The notes beneath the pieces are model-generated. The model was not told the origin of the DNA, made no database searches, and saw only the letters and a program-made list of their open reading frames with translations. 64,000 bases of DNA from the NCBI GenBank assembly GCA_964645765.1, contig CAZYBE010000007.1:1-64000 (forward strand), in the 5' to 3' direction. Position 1 is the stretch's first letter. Each line of letters begins with the position of its first letter. The stretch is from CAZGMN01 sp964645765 (lineage in GTDB: Bacteria; Acidobacteriota; Aminicenantia; Aminicenantales; Aminicenantaceae). Positions 7,611 through 15,637 of the stretch are shown piece by piece. The position numbers were made by a program, and so were the translations under genes.

Positions 7611-8756
7611 TTATTGCTCTTGGAGAAGATGTCGGGATATGACAAGTCTTTGAATTTCAGAAGTCCCTTCATAGATGGTTAAGACTCGGGCGTCCCTGTA
7701 GAGCTGTTCGATCAAGAATTCTTTGGAGTAGCCGTAACCTCCGTGAATTTGGAGAGCCAGGTAAGCGATTCTGTTAGCCGCTTCTGAAGCAAAGAGCTTG
7801 GCCATAGAAGCCTCTTTGGTAAAGGGCTTCCCGCGTTCATTTAAATCAGCAGCCTTATAGGCCAGGAGCCGTGACGCATCGGTGAGTGTGGACATGTCGG
7901 CAATCATGAACTGAATGGCCTGAAACTCGGAAATTTTTTTGCCGAACGCCTCCCTTTGCCGGGCAAATTTTACGGCTTCTTCTAAGGCTTGCTCGGCGAG
8001 GCCTACCGCCTGAGCAGCGATGCCGATTCTCGAGCAGTCGAGGCAGTGAAAGGCGACTGTTGTCCCCTTTCCTTCTTCTCCTAAGAGATTTTCTGCAGGA
8101 ACCTGACAGTCTTCCAGGGCAAACTCTGCCGTGAGCGAGGAATGGAGGCCCATCTTATCCTCAATCTTGGAAACCCGGAATCCTGGAGAATTTCTTTCAA
8201 CGATAAATGCACTCGGCTTTGACACTCCGGCTGAAACTTCGCTCAGAGCAAAAATAATGGAAGCACCGGCCTCGCTTCCGCTGGTGACCCAGGCCTTTGT
8301 TCCGTTTAAAAGATAAACATCGCCTTTCTTTATAGCTTTTGTCTTCAAGTTTGCGGCATCCGACCCTGCGCCTGGCTCTGTTAGGGAAAAGGCTCCGAGT
8401 ATCTCCCCCGTGGCCGCTTGGGGAAGGTATTTCTCCTTTTGCCTTTTGGTTCCAAACTTGAGGATGGAATAACAGAAGAGGGAACAGTGGACGCTGACGA
8501 TGACCGCCAGCGAGGGAAAAGCCCGGCTGATTTCTTCCAGGGCAATGAGGAAAGAAAGATAGTCACTTTTTGTCCCCCCGTATTCAGGAGGAACAGTCAT
8601 GCCCAGGATTCCAAGTTTCGCCAGCTCTTTTAAGAGTTCCCGGGGAAATTGGTGATTTTGCTCCAAAATCTTCGCTTTGGGGGCGATCTCTTTCTGGGCG
8701 AATTCGCTGATCATTTCCCGCAATAGCTTCTGGTCTTCTGTAAGCTCAAAATTCAC
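7611..8756 (-). CDS. acyl-CoA dehydrogenase (short-chain/butyryl type)
   Basis: The protein is 381 aa, full length for the family. It is an FAD-dependent alpha,beta-dehydrogenation enzyme that passes electrons to an electron-transfer flavoprotein. It has the usual three-part fold: an N-terminal helical domain, a middle beta domain with SLTEPGAGSDAANLKT and TKAWVTSGSEA, and a C-terminal helical domain with AFGKKISEFQAIQFM and LQIHGGYGYSKEFLIEQLYRD. The catalytic Glu is expected in IYEGTSEIQRLV. No etfAB genes lie nearby. A role in fatty or branched-chain acid oxidation or in fermentation is possible, and the chain-length preference cannot be told from the sequence. Confidence 0.88.
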   Translation of the reverse strand: MNFELTEDQKLLREMISEFAQKEIAPKAKILEQNHQFPRELLKELAKLGILGMTVPPEYGGTKSDYLSFLIALEEISRAFPSLAVIVSVHCSLFCYSILKFGTKRQKEKYLPQAATGEILGAFSLTEPGAGSDAANLKTKAIKKGDVYLLNGTKAWVTSGSEAGASIIFALSEVSAGVSKPSAFIVERNSPGFRVSKIEDKMGLHSSLTAEFALEDCQVPAENLLGEEGKGTTVAFHCLDCSRIGIAAQAVGLAEQALEEAVKFARQREAFGKKISEFQAIQFMIADMSTLTDASRLLAYKAADLNERGKPFTKEASMAKLFASEAANRIAYLALQIHGGYGYSKEFLIEQLYRDARVLTIYEGTSEIQRLVISRHLLQEQ

Positions 8757-8828
8757 TTTTCTTCTCTTCCATGAGATTTGAAGCCTCTTGGCTCATTAAG
8801 GAGATTTGCGAGGAGCTAATTTTTCACC

Positions 8829-9320
8829 TCATTTTATCTTCTGAAAAAAAGGAAAGAGACGGTCATAGCTTGTTTTAAGGTCCTCGAGCATCACCTTTGT
8901 CTTGCCGACAATGGGCATGAAATTTGAGTCGCCTGTCCAGCGCAAGATGACGTGGAGGTGATAATGGTCGGCGACTCCTGCTCCTGCGCTTTGGCCCAAG
9001 TTCATGCCGGTGTTGAAGCCATGGGGTCGGTATACTTTTTTTAGAACTTTCAAGCTCAACTTGAGGAGGTCTGTCATTTCATCTGTCAAAGGTTTCTTTG
9101 CCTTCTCAAACGAAGCCACGTGTTTGTAAGGAGCGATTAAGAGATGGGCCGTCGTGTAAGGATATTTATTCAGAAGGATGAAGTTGTGGGCGCCCCTGAA
9201 GAGGATGAAAGCCTCTCGGTCAGATTTGGCTTTGAGCGCTTGGCAAAAAATGCATCTGTTCATTTTCACAATTTTTCGGACATATTCCTCTCTCCAGGGA
9301 GCTGAGATATACTGCATCAT
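8829..9320 (-). CDS. HIT-family hydrolase/nucleotidyltransferase
   Basis: The protein is 163 aa. The histidine-triad motif is visible as HYHLHVILRW, with the nucleotide-binding LLNKYPYTTAHLLIAPYKH strand pair before it and a CIFC pair at the N terminus that may bind zinc. The opening MMQYISAPWREEYV is typical of the diadenosine-tetraphosphate phosphorylase-like HIT branch, so cleavage of dinucleotide polyphosphates is the likely activity. Its start overlaps the HU gene by four bases, placing it last in the ispH-rpsA-HU operon. Confidence 0.87.
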   Translation of the reverse strand: MMQYISAPWREEYVRKIVKMNRCIFCQALKAKSDREAFILFRGAHNFILLNKYPYTTAHLLIAPYKHVASFEKAKKPLTDEMTDLLKLSLKVLKKVYRPHGFNTGMNLGQSAGAGVADHYHLHVILRWTGDSNFMPIVGKTKVMLEDLKTSYDRLFPFFQKIK

Positions 9321-9595
9321 TTGGTGTTGATCATGTTCTTTAGAATCTTACTCGGCTTGAAGTACAAGACCTTCTTGGAGGGGACATGAACTGGCTCCCC
9401 AGTCCGAGGGTTTCTCCCTGCTCTCGAATTTCTCTGCCTGAAGCGAAAGCTCCCAAAACCCCTCAATTCTATCTCTTCCCCCTTTAGGATGGCTTCTTTA
9501 ATTGTTTCAAAGAAGAGATTCACTCCGCTTTCTGCTTCCTGTCTGGGAATGTTCATCTCTTTGGAAATTTTGTTGATTAGGTCGGCTTTAATCAT
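9317..9595 (-). CDS. HU/IHF-family DNA-binding protein
   Basis: The 92-aa protein has the standard fold: helices with DLINKISKEMNIPRQEAE, the strand ELRGFGSFRFRQR, and the DNA-clamping arm with GRNPRTGEPVHVP, ending in KVLYFKPSKILK. The arm sequence and the 'GFGSF' strand are closer to IHF subunits than to plain HU, but the homodimer/heterodimer state cannot be decided. It binds and bends DNA in the nucleoid. It overlaps rpsA upstream by eight bases and the HIT gene downstream by four. Confidence 0.9.
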   Translation of the reverse strand: MIKADLINKISKEMNIPRQEAESGVNLFFETIKEAILKGEEIELRGFGSFRFRQRNSRAGRNPRTGEPVHVPSKKVLYFKPSKILKNMINTK

Positions 9596-11333
9596 CTTTT
9601 CCCTCCTTTTTTATCGCTTTTTGTGGAGAGCGGATTTGCTTGAGTTGCTCCTTAAAGACATCGCCGAGAGTCAGCCTTTTCTGGCTCTGAATATATTTTT
9701 GATACTCCAACTTCTGCAGATCGAACTGGGCCTGTCTGAAGCTGAGTGAAATTTTTTTCTCTCTGGGGCTCATCTTGATAATTTTGGCCAAGCGCTCTTC
9801 CCCCACAGAGAAAGCCTCTTTAGGATTTTCGATCCTGTTCTCGTCGAGCTCAGAGAGGAAGACAATGCCCTCGATTCCAGGAGTGATTTCAACGAAGACC
9901 CCAAAATCTGTCAGGCGGACAACCTTCACCTTGACCAGGTCTCCGACCTTCTGCCGCTCGAAGAAATCCTCCCAAATATCTCCCTCAAGCTGTTTAATGC
10001 CCAATGATAATTTTTGCTTTTCGACATCGATGTTCAAAATTATGGCCTCTGTCTCCTGGCCAACCTTCAGTATCTGGGATGAATGTTTAATTCTTTCCCA
10101 GCTGATATCAGAAATGTGAATCAGCCCCTCCACCCCGGGCTCGACTTCCATGAAGGCTCCAAAATCCGTTATGCTGGTTATGGTGCCTTTGACCCTCGAA
10201 CCTGGGCTGTACTTCTGCTTGAGAATCTCAAGGGGATGAGGCGTCACCTGCTTAAGACCCAACGAGATTCTTTTTGCTGAAGAGTTGATATCCAGGACAG
10301 AAACCAAAACCTCTTCTCCTGGGCTGAGGACTTTTTTGGGATGGACGAGTTTTCTCGACCAGGTTAGGTCTGAAACATGGACCAAGCCTTCCACACCCTT
10401 TTCGAGCTCGATAAAAGCTCCGAAGTCTGTGAGACTTACCACCCTCCCCTTGTATTTTTGTCCGATTTTATATTTTTCCTCGATTTTTTCCCATGGATCA
10501 GGAGTTAATTGTTTATAACCGAGAGAGATTTTTTCCTCTTTTTCATTGAAGTCGAGCACCGTAACTTCAACTTCATCACCCACTTTGAAAAGCTCAGCGG
10601 GGTGATTAAGCTTCCCCCACGACATATCTGAGACGTGAAGCAGGCCTTCCACTCCTCCGATATCTATAAAAGCCCCGAAGTTTGTCAGGGATTTGACTTC
10701 TCCTTTTATCTTTTGCCCTCGGCTGAGCTGGCTGAACAGCCGCCTTTTTCTCTTTTCCTTTTCATCCTGGAGGAAAAGTTTTCGAGAGAGAACCGCATTC
10801 TCGGTCCTCCTGTCGAATTTTATGACTTTAAATTTAAAGTTGTTTCCTATGAGTTTCTCTGGCTCCTTGACGGCCCTGATGTCGGCATGGGAATCAGGAA
10901 GGAATGTGTCGATTCCGACGTTGACGGTGTATCCATTCTTTATTTTTCCGGTGATTTTTCCAACGACCCATGTCTTCTGGTTAAAAGCTTTTTCCAGGTT
11001 GTTCAGGGCACTCAGGGCGACTGCTTTTTTATGGGAGAGGATGAGATAGCCGTCTTTTCGGTTGCTGCGCTCGAACATGGCTTCGACCTCATCACCAGGG
11101 CGAATGTCTTCGAGCTGCGCGCTTTTATCGAAATCCTCGATGGGAATGACTCCTTCTGACTTAAAGCCGATATCGAGAAGGACATGGCTGGGTGTGACTT
11201 TAATCACTTTTCCTTTGATGATTCTTCCTGGAACCAACTCCTTGGCGTTGAACTGGTACTTGTCTAGCCACTTTTCATAGTCTTCAGAAGAGTCTTTTTC
11301 ATCTTTCTGGATGTTTTTCCTTACCTCTGACAT
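9588..11333 (-). CDS. rpsA: 30S ribosomal protein S1
   Basis: The 581-aa protein has six S1 (OB-fold) repeats, at roughly residues 33-100, 118-185, 205-272, 292-360, 379-447 and 466-533. The last four show the repeating 'LTxFGAFxxxxxGVEGLxH' pattern. The first two are more diverged, as in other S1 proteins where they anchor to the ribosome via S2. S1 recruits mRNA to the 30S subunit. Its start overlaps the end of ispH by 13 bases, an ispH-rpsA order also known from Clostridia and other phyla (there sometimes fused). Confidence 0.95.
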   Translation of the reverse strand: MSEVRKNIQKDEKDSSEDYEKWLDKYQFNAKELVPGRIIKGKVIKVTPSHVLLDIGFKSEGVIPIEDFDKSAQLEDIRPGDEVEAMFERSNRKDGYLILSHKKAVALSALNNLEKAFNQKTWVVGKITGKIKNGYTVNVGIDTFLPDSHADIRAVKEPEKLIGNNFKFKVIKFDRRTENAVLSRKLFLQDEKEKRKRRLFSQLSRGQKIKGEVKSLTNFGAFIDIGGVEGLLHVSDMSWGKLNHPAELFKVGDEVEVTVLDFNEKEEKISLGYKQLTPDPWEKIEEKYKIGQKYKGRVVSLTDFGAFIELEKGVEGLVHVSDLTWSRKLVHPKKVLSPGEEVLVSVLDINSSAKRISLGLKQVTPHPLEILKQKYSPGSRVKGTITSITDFGAFMEVEPGVEGLIHISDISWERIKHSSQILKVGQETEAIILNIDVEKQKLSLGIKQLEGDIWEDFFERQKVGDLVKVKVVRLTDFGVFVEITPGIEGIVFLSELDENRIENPKEAFSVGEERLAKIIKMSPREKKISLSFRQAQFDLQKLEYQKYIQSQKRLTLGDVFKEQLKQIRSPQKAIKKEGKDD

Positions 11334-12199
11334 TGGACGATATTCTCCCTATGAGATTGGTTTCTGAAGCTCGCCTTGATTTTAGACACAGCTTCTTGGA
11401 TGGCTTCTGGAGGAGTCGAAGCCCCCCCTGACAGTCCTATTTTTTTTGCTCCTTCGAGCATTCGAGGAGTGATTTGCCCCGCGCTTTCGATGAAATATGT
11501 TTTGGGCAGGATCCTCTTTGAGATTTGGTAAAGCTTGTTGGTGTTGGAGCTCGACCTTCCGCCAACGATGAGCAAGGCGTCGACCTGAGATGCAAGCTCT
11601 GAAGTGGACTTTTGTCGAGTCTGGGTGGAGTGGCAGATGGTGTTGTAAACCCTCAATTGTTCTGTCTTCTCGATTAAAGCAGCAACAATTTTCTGGAAAA
11701 GATAGATGTCTTGAGTGGATTGAGCAAGCACGGCTCTTTTTTTTCGCTGAGGAAGGGAGCGTGCTTGTTCCTCGTTTTCAACGATGATTCCTTTTGTGCG
11801 GCTATATCCGATAAGTCCTTTAATCTCAGGGTGTTCTTTATTTCCGACGATGATGATTTCTGCTTTTTCCTTGGCCAGGCGCTCGACCAACCTCTGAATT
11901 TTTTTGACAATAGGACAGGTGGCATCGATGACTTCTATTTTTTTCTTGGCCAGGAGGCTATAGACCGCGGGCGAAACTCCATGGCTGCGGATGATGACCG
12001 TTCCTCGGCTGAGCTTTTCAAACTCGTCGATGGAATGAATTCCTTTTTTTTCCAGGTCGGCAATGATCTGAGGATTGTGGATCAGAGCTCCCAGGGTGAA
12101 AACTGCACCTTCTCTTTTTTCCCTTGTTTTCCTGACGATGTTCAAGGCTCTTCTAACTCCATAACAGAGACCAGAGTTTTTGGCGACTATGATTTCCAT
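11321..12199 (-). CDS. ispH: 4-hydroxy-3-methylbut-2-enyl diphosphate reductase
   Basis: The 292-aa protein catalyses the last step of the MEP pathway, reducing HMBPP to IPP and DMAPP with a [4Fe-4S] cluster. The three cluster cysteines are in place: Cys12 in NSGLCYGVRRAL, Cys95 in ATCPIVKK and Cys189 in NTICHSTQTRQ. The substrate-binding strands HNPQ, RSHGVSP, GNKEHPE and SSNTNKL are present. It heads the ispH-rpsA-HU-HIT operon and has a well-placed promoter 25 bases upstream. Confidence 0.95.
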   Translation of the reverse strand: MEIIVAKNSGLCYGVRRALNIVRKTREKREGAVFTLGALIHNPQIIADLEKKGIHSIDEFEKLSRGTVIIRSHGVSPAVYSLLAKKKIEVIDATCPIVKKIQRLVERLAKEKAEIIIVGNKEHPEIKGLIGYSRTKGIIVENEEQARSLPQRKKRAVLAQSTQDIYLFQKIVAALIEKTEQLRVYNTICHSTQTRQKSTSELASQVDALLIVGGRSSSNTNKLYQISKRILPKTYFIESAGQITPRMLEGAKKIGLSGGASTPPEAIQEAVSKIKASFRNQSHRENIVQCQR

Positions 12200-12230
12200 G
12201 TCTTTCAGGGTTGGATAATATTGATGAAAT

Positions 12231-12259
12231 ATACTATATTAGTCAAGCCTGTTTGTCAA
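12231..12259 (-). promoter_or_regulatory. promoter of the ispH-rpsA-HU-HIT operon
   Basis: Leftward TTGACA (12254-12259), a 17-base spacer and TAGTAT (12231-12236) give a near-consensus sigma-70-type promoter. The expected start of transcription is about 25 bases ahead of the ispH ATG. Confidence 0.65.
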
Positions 12260-12327
12260 TCTTAACTATAGATAAAATCTTCACTTAGCTTCATTTCGGC
12301 GAGTTGAGAAGGGGAAGCCTTCTTCTC

Positions 12328-12876
12328 TTATTCTTCAAGGTCTGACTGCTCCTCCAAGATTTTCTTGATTTCTTCTGGAGAGGGGAGGTCGTCGAGTCTG
12401 TTAAGGCCAAAGTAGGCTAAGAATTTATCCGTCGTCCGGTAGAGGAGGGGGCTTCCAGGGCTTTTTTTCCTGCCCACGATTCTGATCAACTTTTTTTGGA
12501 GGAGAGTTTTCAGAGTGTGAGTAGAATCAACGCCTCTCAGAGCCGAGATTTCAGAAAGGGTTGTGGGCTGCTTGTAAGCGATGGCTGATAAAGTCTCGAG
12601 AGAGGCAGAAGAGAGTTTATTCTTTCTTTCCATCTTGAGAAGGCGCCTGACCCAGGGGTCATACTCTGGTTTTGTCGATAGAAGATAGCCCCCTGCTCGC
12701 TGGATGATTTGAATTCCATGGTCGTTTGAAGCATAGCTTTCTTGGAGCTCTTTGAAGGCCTGCTCGACCTCTTCCACAGGGAATTCTTGAAGGACCTCTT
12801 TCATCCTCTGCAAAGAGAGGGGTTCCTGGGAGATAAAGACCAAGGATTCAATGATTTCCTTAATCTTCGTGTCCAT
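12328..12876 (-). CDS. scpB: segregation and condensation protein B
   Basis: The 182-aa protein is the winged-helix kleisin-associated subunit of the SMC-ScpA-ScpB condensin. Diagnostic stretches are the N-terminal IIESLVFISQEPLSL, the YLLSTKPEYDPWVRRL strand, and LSSASLETLSAIAYKQPTT followed by EISALRGVD. It overlaps scpA by a single base (start at 12876), showing translational coupling. It is the last gene of the M50-trpS-scpA-scpB operon. Confidence 0.93.
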   Translation of the reverse strand: MDTKIKEIIESLVFISQEPLSLQRMKEVLQEFPVEEVEQAFKELQESYASNDHGIQIIQRAGGYLLSTKPEYDPWVRRLLKMERKNKLSSASLETLSAIAYKQPTTLSEISALRGVDSTHTLKTLLQKKLIRIVGRKKSPGSPLLYRTTDKFLAYFGLNRLDDLPSPEEIKKILEEQSDLEE

Positions 12877-13616
12877 CAGTTGCTCTTGTAAGCCTTTTTT
12901 CTGAGCCAGACTTTAATCGGCTGAAAGTGGCTTTCCTGCGTGGCGATGATGATTCTTGATTTGATGAGCTCCAGGAGGCTGAAAAAAGCGATAAAGGCTT
13001 CTTCGAAGGATTCCTGCCGGTTAAAGTAGTCCAGAAAATCGAGATAAGAATTCCTTTTTAATTCTTCGATGATTTCTCTCATCTTCTGTTCGAGAGAAAT
13101 CTCCTCTCCTTTGATCGTCTTCGCTTCTTCCCTCTTCCTTTGCTTCATGAGCCTGAAAAAGGACTCTGCCAAATCGAAGAGGGAGACTTCGATGAAATCC
13201 ATCTCATCGGTTTCAACGAGAGGAGGAAGAAAAGTTCTTCTCCACATCTGAAGCTCTTCTTCCTCCTTCTCTTTCAGAAGGAGGCTGGCTGTTTTGATTT
13301 TTTGATAATCCACCAGGCGTTCTACGAGGAGTTGACGCAGGTCTTTTTCTTCCTCCAGGGTTTTCTCTCGGGGAAGAAGCATCTGAGATTTGATGTAGAT
13401 GAGAAGCGCGGCGATGAGCAGGAATTCGGCTTCACGGTCGAGATTCAACCTTTCTTTATGATTGAGGTATTCCAGATACTCTCTGGTGATGACGGCGATA
13501 GGGATATCATGGATATCGATTTTTCTTTTCTTGATCAGGAAGAGGAGAAGGTCAAGCGGGCCTTGAAAAGCTTCCAGCCTGACCTGGTAGGTTTCGGAAG
13601 CGTCCATAGTGTCCAA
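12876..13616 (-). CDS. scpA: segregation and condensation protein A (kleisin)
   Basis: The 246-aa kleisin bridges SMC heads in the bacterial condensin. The N-terminal block (VRLEAFQGPLDLLLFLIKKR, DIHDIPIAVITREYLEYL, EFLLIAALLIYIKSQMLLP) is the ScpA signature. The middle is charged coiled coil, and the C-terminal winged helix contains FIAFFSLLELIKSRII. The order trpS-scpA-scpB with eight bases between trpS and scpA is seen in several phyla. ATG 13616 is used; a start at 13607 is also possible. Confidence 0.93.
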   Translation of the reverse strand: MDTMDASETYQVRLEAFQGPLDLLLFLIKKRKIDIHDIPIAVITREYLEYLNHKERLNLDREAEFLLIAALLIYIKSQMLLPREKTLEEEKDLRQLLVERLVDYQKIKTASLLLKEKEEEELQMWRRTFLPPLVETDEMDFIEVSLFDLAESFFRLMKQRKREEAKTIKGEEISLEQKMREIIEELKRNSYLDFLDYFNRQESFEEAFIAFFSLLELIKSRIIIATQESHFQPIKVWLRKKAYKSN

Positions 13617-13624
13617 CTGGTCTT

Positions 13625-14617
13625 TTAAAAGCCGAGCCGAGCCCTGACTTCCTCCATCGTCTTTTGAGCTGCATCCCTTGCTCGCCTGTTTCCTTCTTCG
13701 AGGATATCCCAGACAAGCCGGGGGTTTTTCTTGAAGTTTTTCCTCTTTTCCCTGTAAGGAGAAAGGATTTCATCCAGCCTCTCGATGACGACATTCTTGC
13801 ATTCCAAACAGCCAATGCCGGCTGTTCGGCACCCTTGAGCCAATTCCTCTCTTTTTTCTTGAGTGACAAAAGCCTTATGCAGAGTAAAGGCTGGACAGTC
13901 TTCCGGCTCACCGGGGTCTGTCCTTCGTTTGCGCCTGATGTCGGTCATCATCGTTTCGATTTTTTGTCGCATGGTCTGCGGAGGATCCTGGAGGAAAATG
14001 GCGTTGCCGTAGGATTTACTCATCTTGCGACCGTCTATTCCAGCAAGCCTCGGAACTTCGCTGAGCAGAGTCTGAGGCTCAGGGAATGTCTTTCCGTAAA
14101 GCCGGTTGAAGCGCCTTGCCACTTCTCTGGTGAATTCGAGGTGATAAACCTGGTCCTCTCCGACAGGGACGACATCTGCCTTGTAGATCAGGATATCAGC
14201 CGCTTGAAGCATGGGATAGCCGAGAAAGCCATAGGTATTGAGCTCTTTATCCGGGTTCTCCCGCTGCATCTCTTTGAAAGTCGGAACTCTTTCCAGCCAG
14301 GGAAGGGGAGTGACCATCGACAGAACGAGGTGCAGCTCAGCGTGCTCCTTGACCTCGGACTGAATGAAGAGAACAGATTTATTCGGGTCCAATCCGATGC
14401 TCATCCAATCCACGGCCAATTCGAGCGTGTATTCTTTGATGACCTTCGAATTCTGGTATTCGGAGCTCAGGGCATGCCAAGTGACGATGGTATAAAAGCA
14501 GCGATATTCGTCTTGCATTTTAATCCAGTTGCGGAGCGGTCCGGCCAGATGGCCGAGATGGAGAGGGCCTGTCGGCCTCATCCCGCTGAGAACAACTTTT
14601 TTCTTTTTTCCCTTCAT
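13625..14617 (-). CDS. trpS: tryptophanyl-tRNA synthetase
   Basis: The 330-aa class I synthetase charges tRNA-Trp. The HIGH-type motif appears as PLHLGHLAGPL and the KMSKS loop as GRKMSKSYGN. ATG 14617 is chosen: the frame also opens at a TTG 36 bases upstream, but that lies inside the M50 gene and adds residues absent from the family. There is no ribosome-binding site, and the start lies one base after the M50 stop, so translation is probably coupled. The protein has the compact form expected of bacterial TrpS. Confidence 0.93.
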   Translation of the reverse strand: MKGKKKKVVLSGMRPTGPLHLGHLAGPLRNWIKMQDEYRCFYTIVTWHALSSEYQNSKVIKEYTLELAVDWMSIGLDPNKSVLFIQSEVKEHAELHLVLSMVTPLPWLERVPTFKEMQRENPDKELNTYGFLGYPMLQAADILIYKADVVPVGEDQVYHLEFTREVARRFNRLYGKTFPEPQTLLSEVPRLAGIDGRKMSKSYGNAIFLQDPPQTMRQKIETMMTDIRRKRRTDPGEPEDCPAFTLHKAFVTQEKREELAQGCRTAGIGCLECKNVVIERLDEILSPYREKRKNFKKNPRLVWDILEEGNRRARDAAQKTMEEVRARLGF

Positions 14618-14618
14618 T

Positions 14619-15299
14619 TTAAATAAAGATAATGGTGTAAATGAGAAGCTCAATAGGCCTGATGATGATATTGAGAAGCCCGAGATAAATTAAAGCCAGG
14701 ACAATGATAAAGCCGAAGGGACGGATCCTCTCATATTTTTGAGCAGCTTCGTCAGAGAGAAGACCCATCAGGACTCCGCTCCCATCCAGCGGCGGGATAG
14801 GAATGAGATTGAAGATTGCCAAGTAGGTATTGATCAATACGGCGTAGAAGAGGAGTAGAGTCAAGCCTTGAAGAGGATATAAGCCGCGGGGGAGAAAGCC
14901 ATGGCCGAGGAGAAAAGACCCGAGAAAGGATTTGAGCTCAGGTTTCATAGTTTTGAAGAGGAGAATTCCAGCCAAAGCGATTGCAGCCGCAGCCAAGTTT
15001 GAGGCCGGGCCGGCTGCTGATATCCAGAGGTTGTCCCGCCGCGGATTTCTCAGGTTTATGGGGTTGACTGGAACTGGCTTAGCCCAGCCAAAAAGCGGAG
15101 CTTTGAGGATGAGGAGGATGAGGGGAAAGAGAATTGTGCCTATTGGGTCGATGTGGGCTAATGGATTGAGTGAGACTCGGCCCAGATTGTAGGCTGTGGG
15201 GTCTCCCATTTTATGTGCTGCCCAGCCGTGAGAGGCTTCGTGGATGGTTATGGCAAAGAGAAGGACGAAAACCGAGATGACAATCGAAACGATATTCAT
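14619..15299 (-). CDS. site-2 protease family (M50) membrane metalloprotease
   Basis: The 226-aa integral membrane protein has about five to six helices. The zinc-binding HExxH is His20-Glu21-Ala-Ser-His24 within the first helix, followed by HGWAAHKMGDPTA. The third ligand motif is present as IPIPPLDGSGVL. These features define the small YwhC-like S2P branch, which lacks a PDZ domain. It presumably cleaves transmembrane segments; the substrate is unknown. It heads the operon with trpS-scpA-scpB, a common arrangement whose functional reason is not known. Confidence 0.88.
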   Translation of the reverse strand: MNIVSIVISVFVLLFAITIHEASHGWAAHKMGDPTAYNLGRVSLNPLAHIDPIGTILFPLILLILKAPLFGWAKPVPVNPINLRNPRRDNLWISAAGPASNLAAAAIALAGILLFKTMKPELKSFLGSFLLGHGFLPRGLYPLQGLTLLLFYAVLINTYLAIFNLIPIPPLDGSGVLMGLLSDEAAQKYERIRPFGFIIVLALIYLGLLNIIIRPIELLIYTIIFI

Positions 15300-15314
15300 C
15301 TTAAACTAGAGCTA

Positions 15315-15343
15315 TTTATAACATAAGAATGGCTTGGAGTAAA
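15315..15343 (-). promoter_or_regulatory. putative promoter of the M50-trpS-scpAB operon, -35 inside repeat R1
   Basis: Leftward TTTACT (15338-15343), 17 bases and TATAAA (15315-15320) lie just upstream of ATG 15299. The -35 box overlaps the outermost arm of foldback element R1 (which starts at 15340), so the element appears to contribute part of this promoter. Confidence 0.45.
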
Positions 15344-15577
15344 CTGTAAAAGCTGAATGGCTCTAAAACACGCCGCTTTTGCCCCAGCAAGCGAAGGCAG
15401 GGTGGTGAGAAAGCCGTGTGAAAGGCTGAGCGGGCATGGTTCCTCGACCGAAGGGAGAGGAGAGCGAAGCCTTGAACCGAGCCGCTTTTGCCTCGCCGGG
15501 GCAAAAGCGGCGTGCTTTCTCACCACCCTGCCTGAGCCATTCAAACGGTTTTCTCGCCATTCAGCTTTTCCAGTTTA
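15340..15577 (+). repeat. foldback element R1 (nested, two elements)
   Basis: A 22-bp outer inverted repeat with one mismatch (TAAACTG to AATGGC at 15340-15361; complement 15556-15577) encloses a second, oppositely oriented element. That inner element has a 19-bp perfect inverted repeat, AGGCAGGGTGGTGAGAAAG and its complement. The inner core contains the family's conserved block: GGCTGAGCGGGCATGGTTCC, CGACCGAAGGGAGAGGAG, then the hairpin CCGCTTTTGCC/GGCAAAAGCGG. Half cores of the outer element remain at both sides. There is no protein-coding potential beyond chance frames. Confidence 0.85.
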
Positions 15578-15637
15578 TGAGATGAAAAAGGATTATGAAA
15601 TTTTTTGCAAAAAAAGTTGCCTGTCCTCTTTTTTAGA

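Noticed and set aside
13664..14626. 320-aa rightward open frame opposite trpS
   Set aside because: It is fully antisense to a clear TrpS, has no family resemblance, and other antisense frames of this length occur across the GC-balanced genes.
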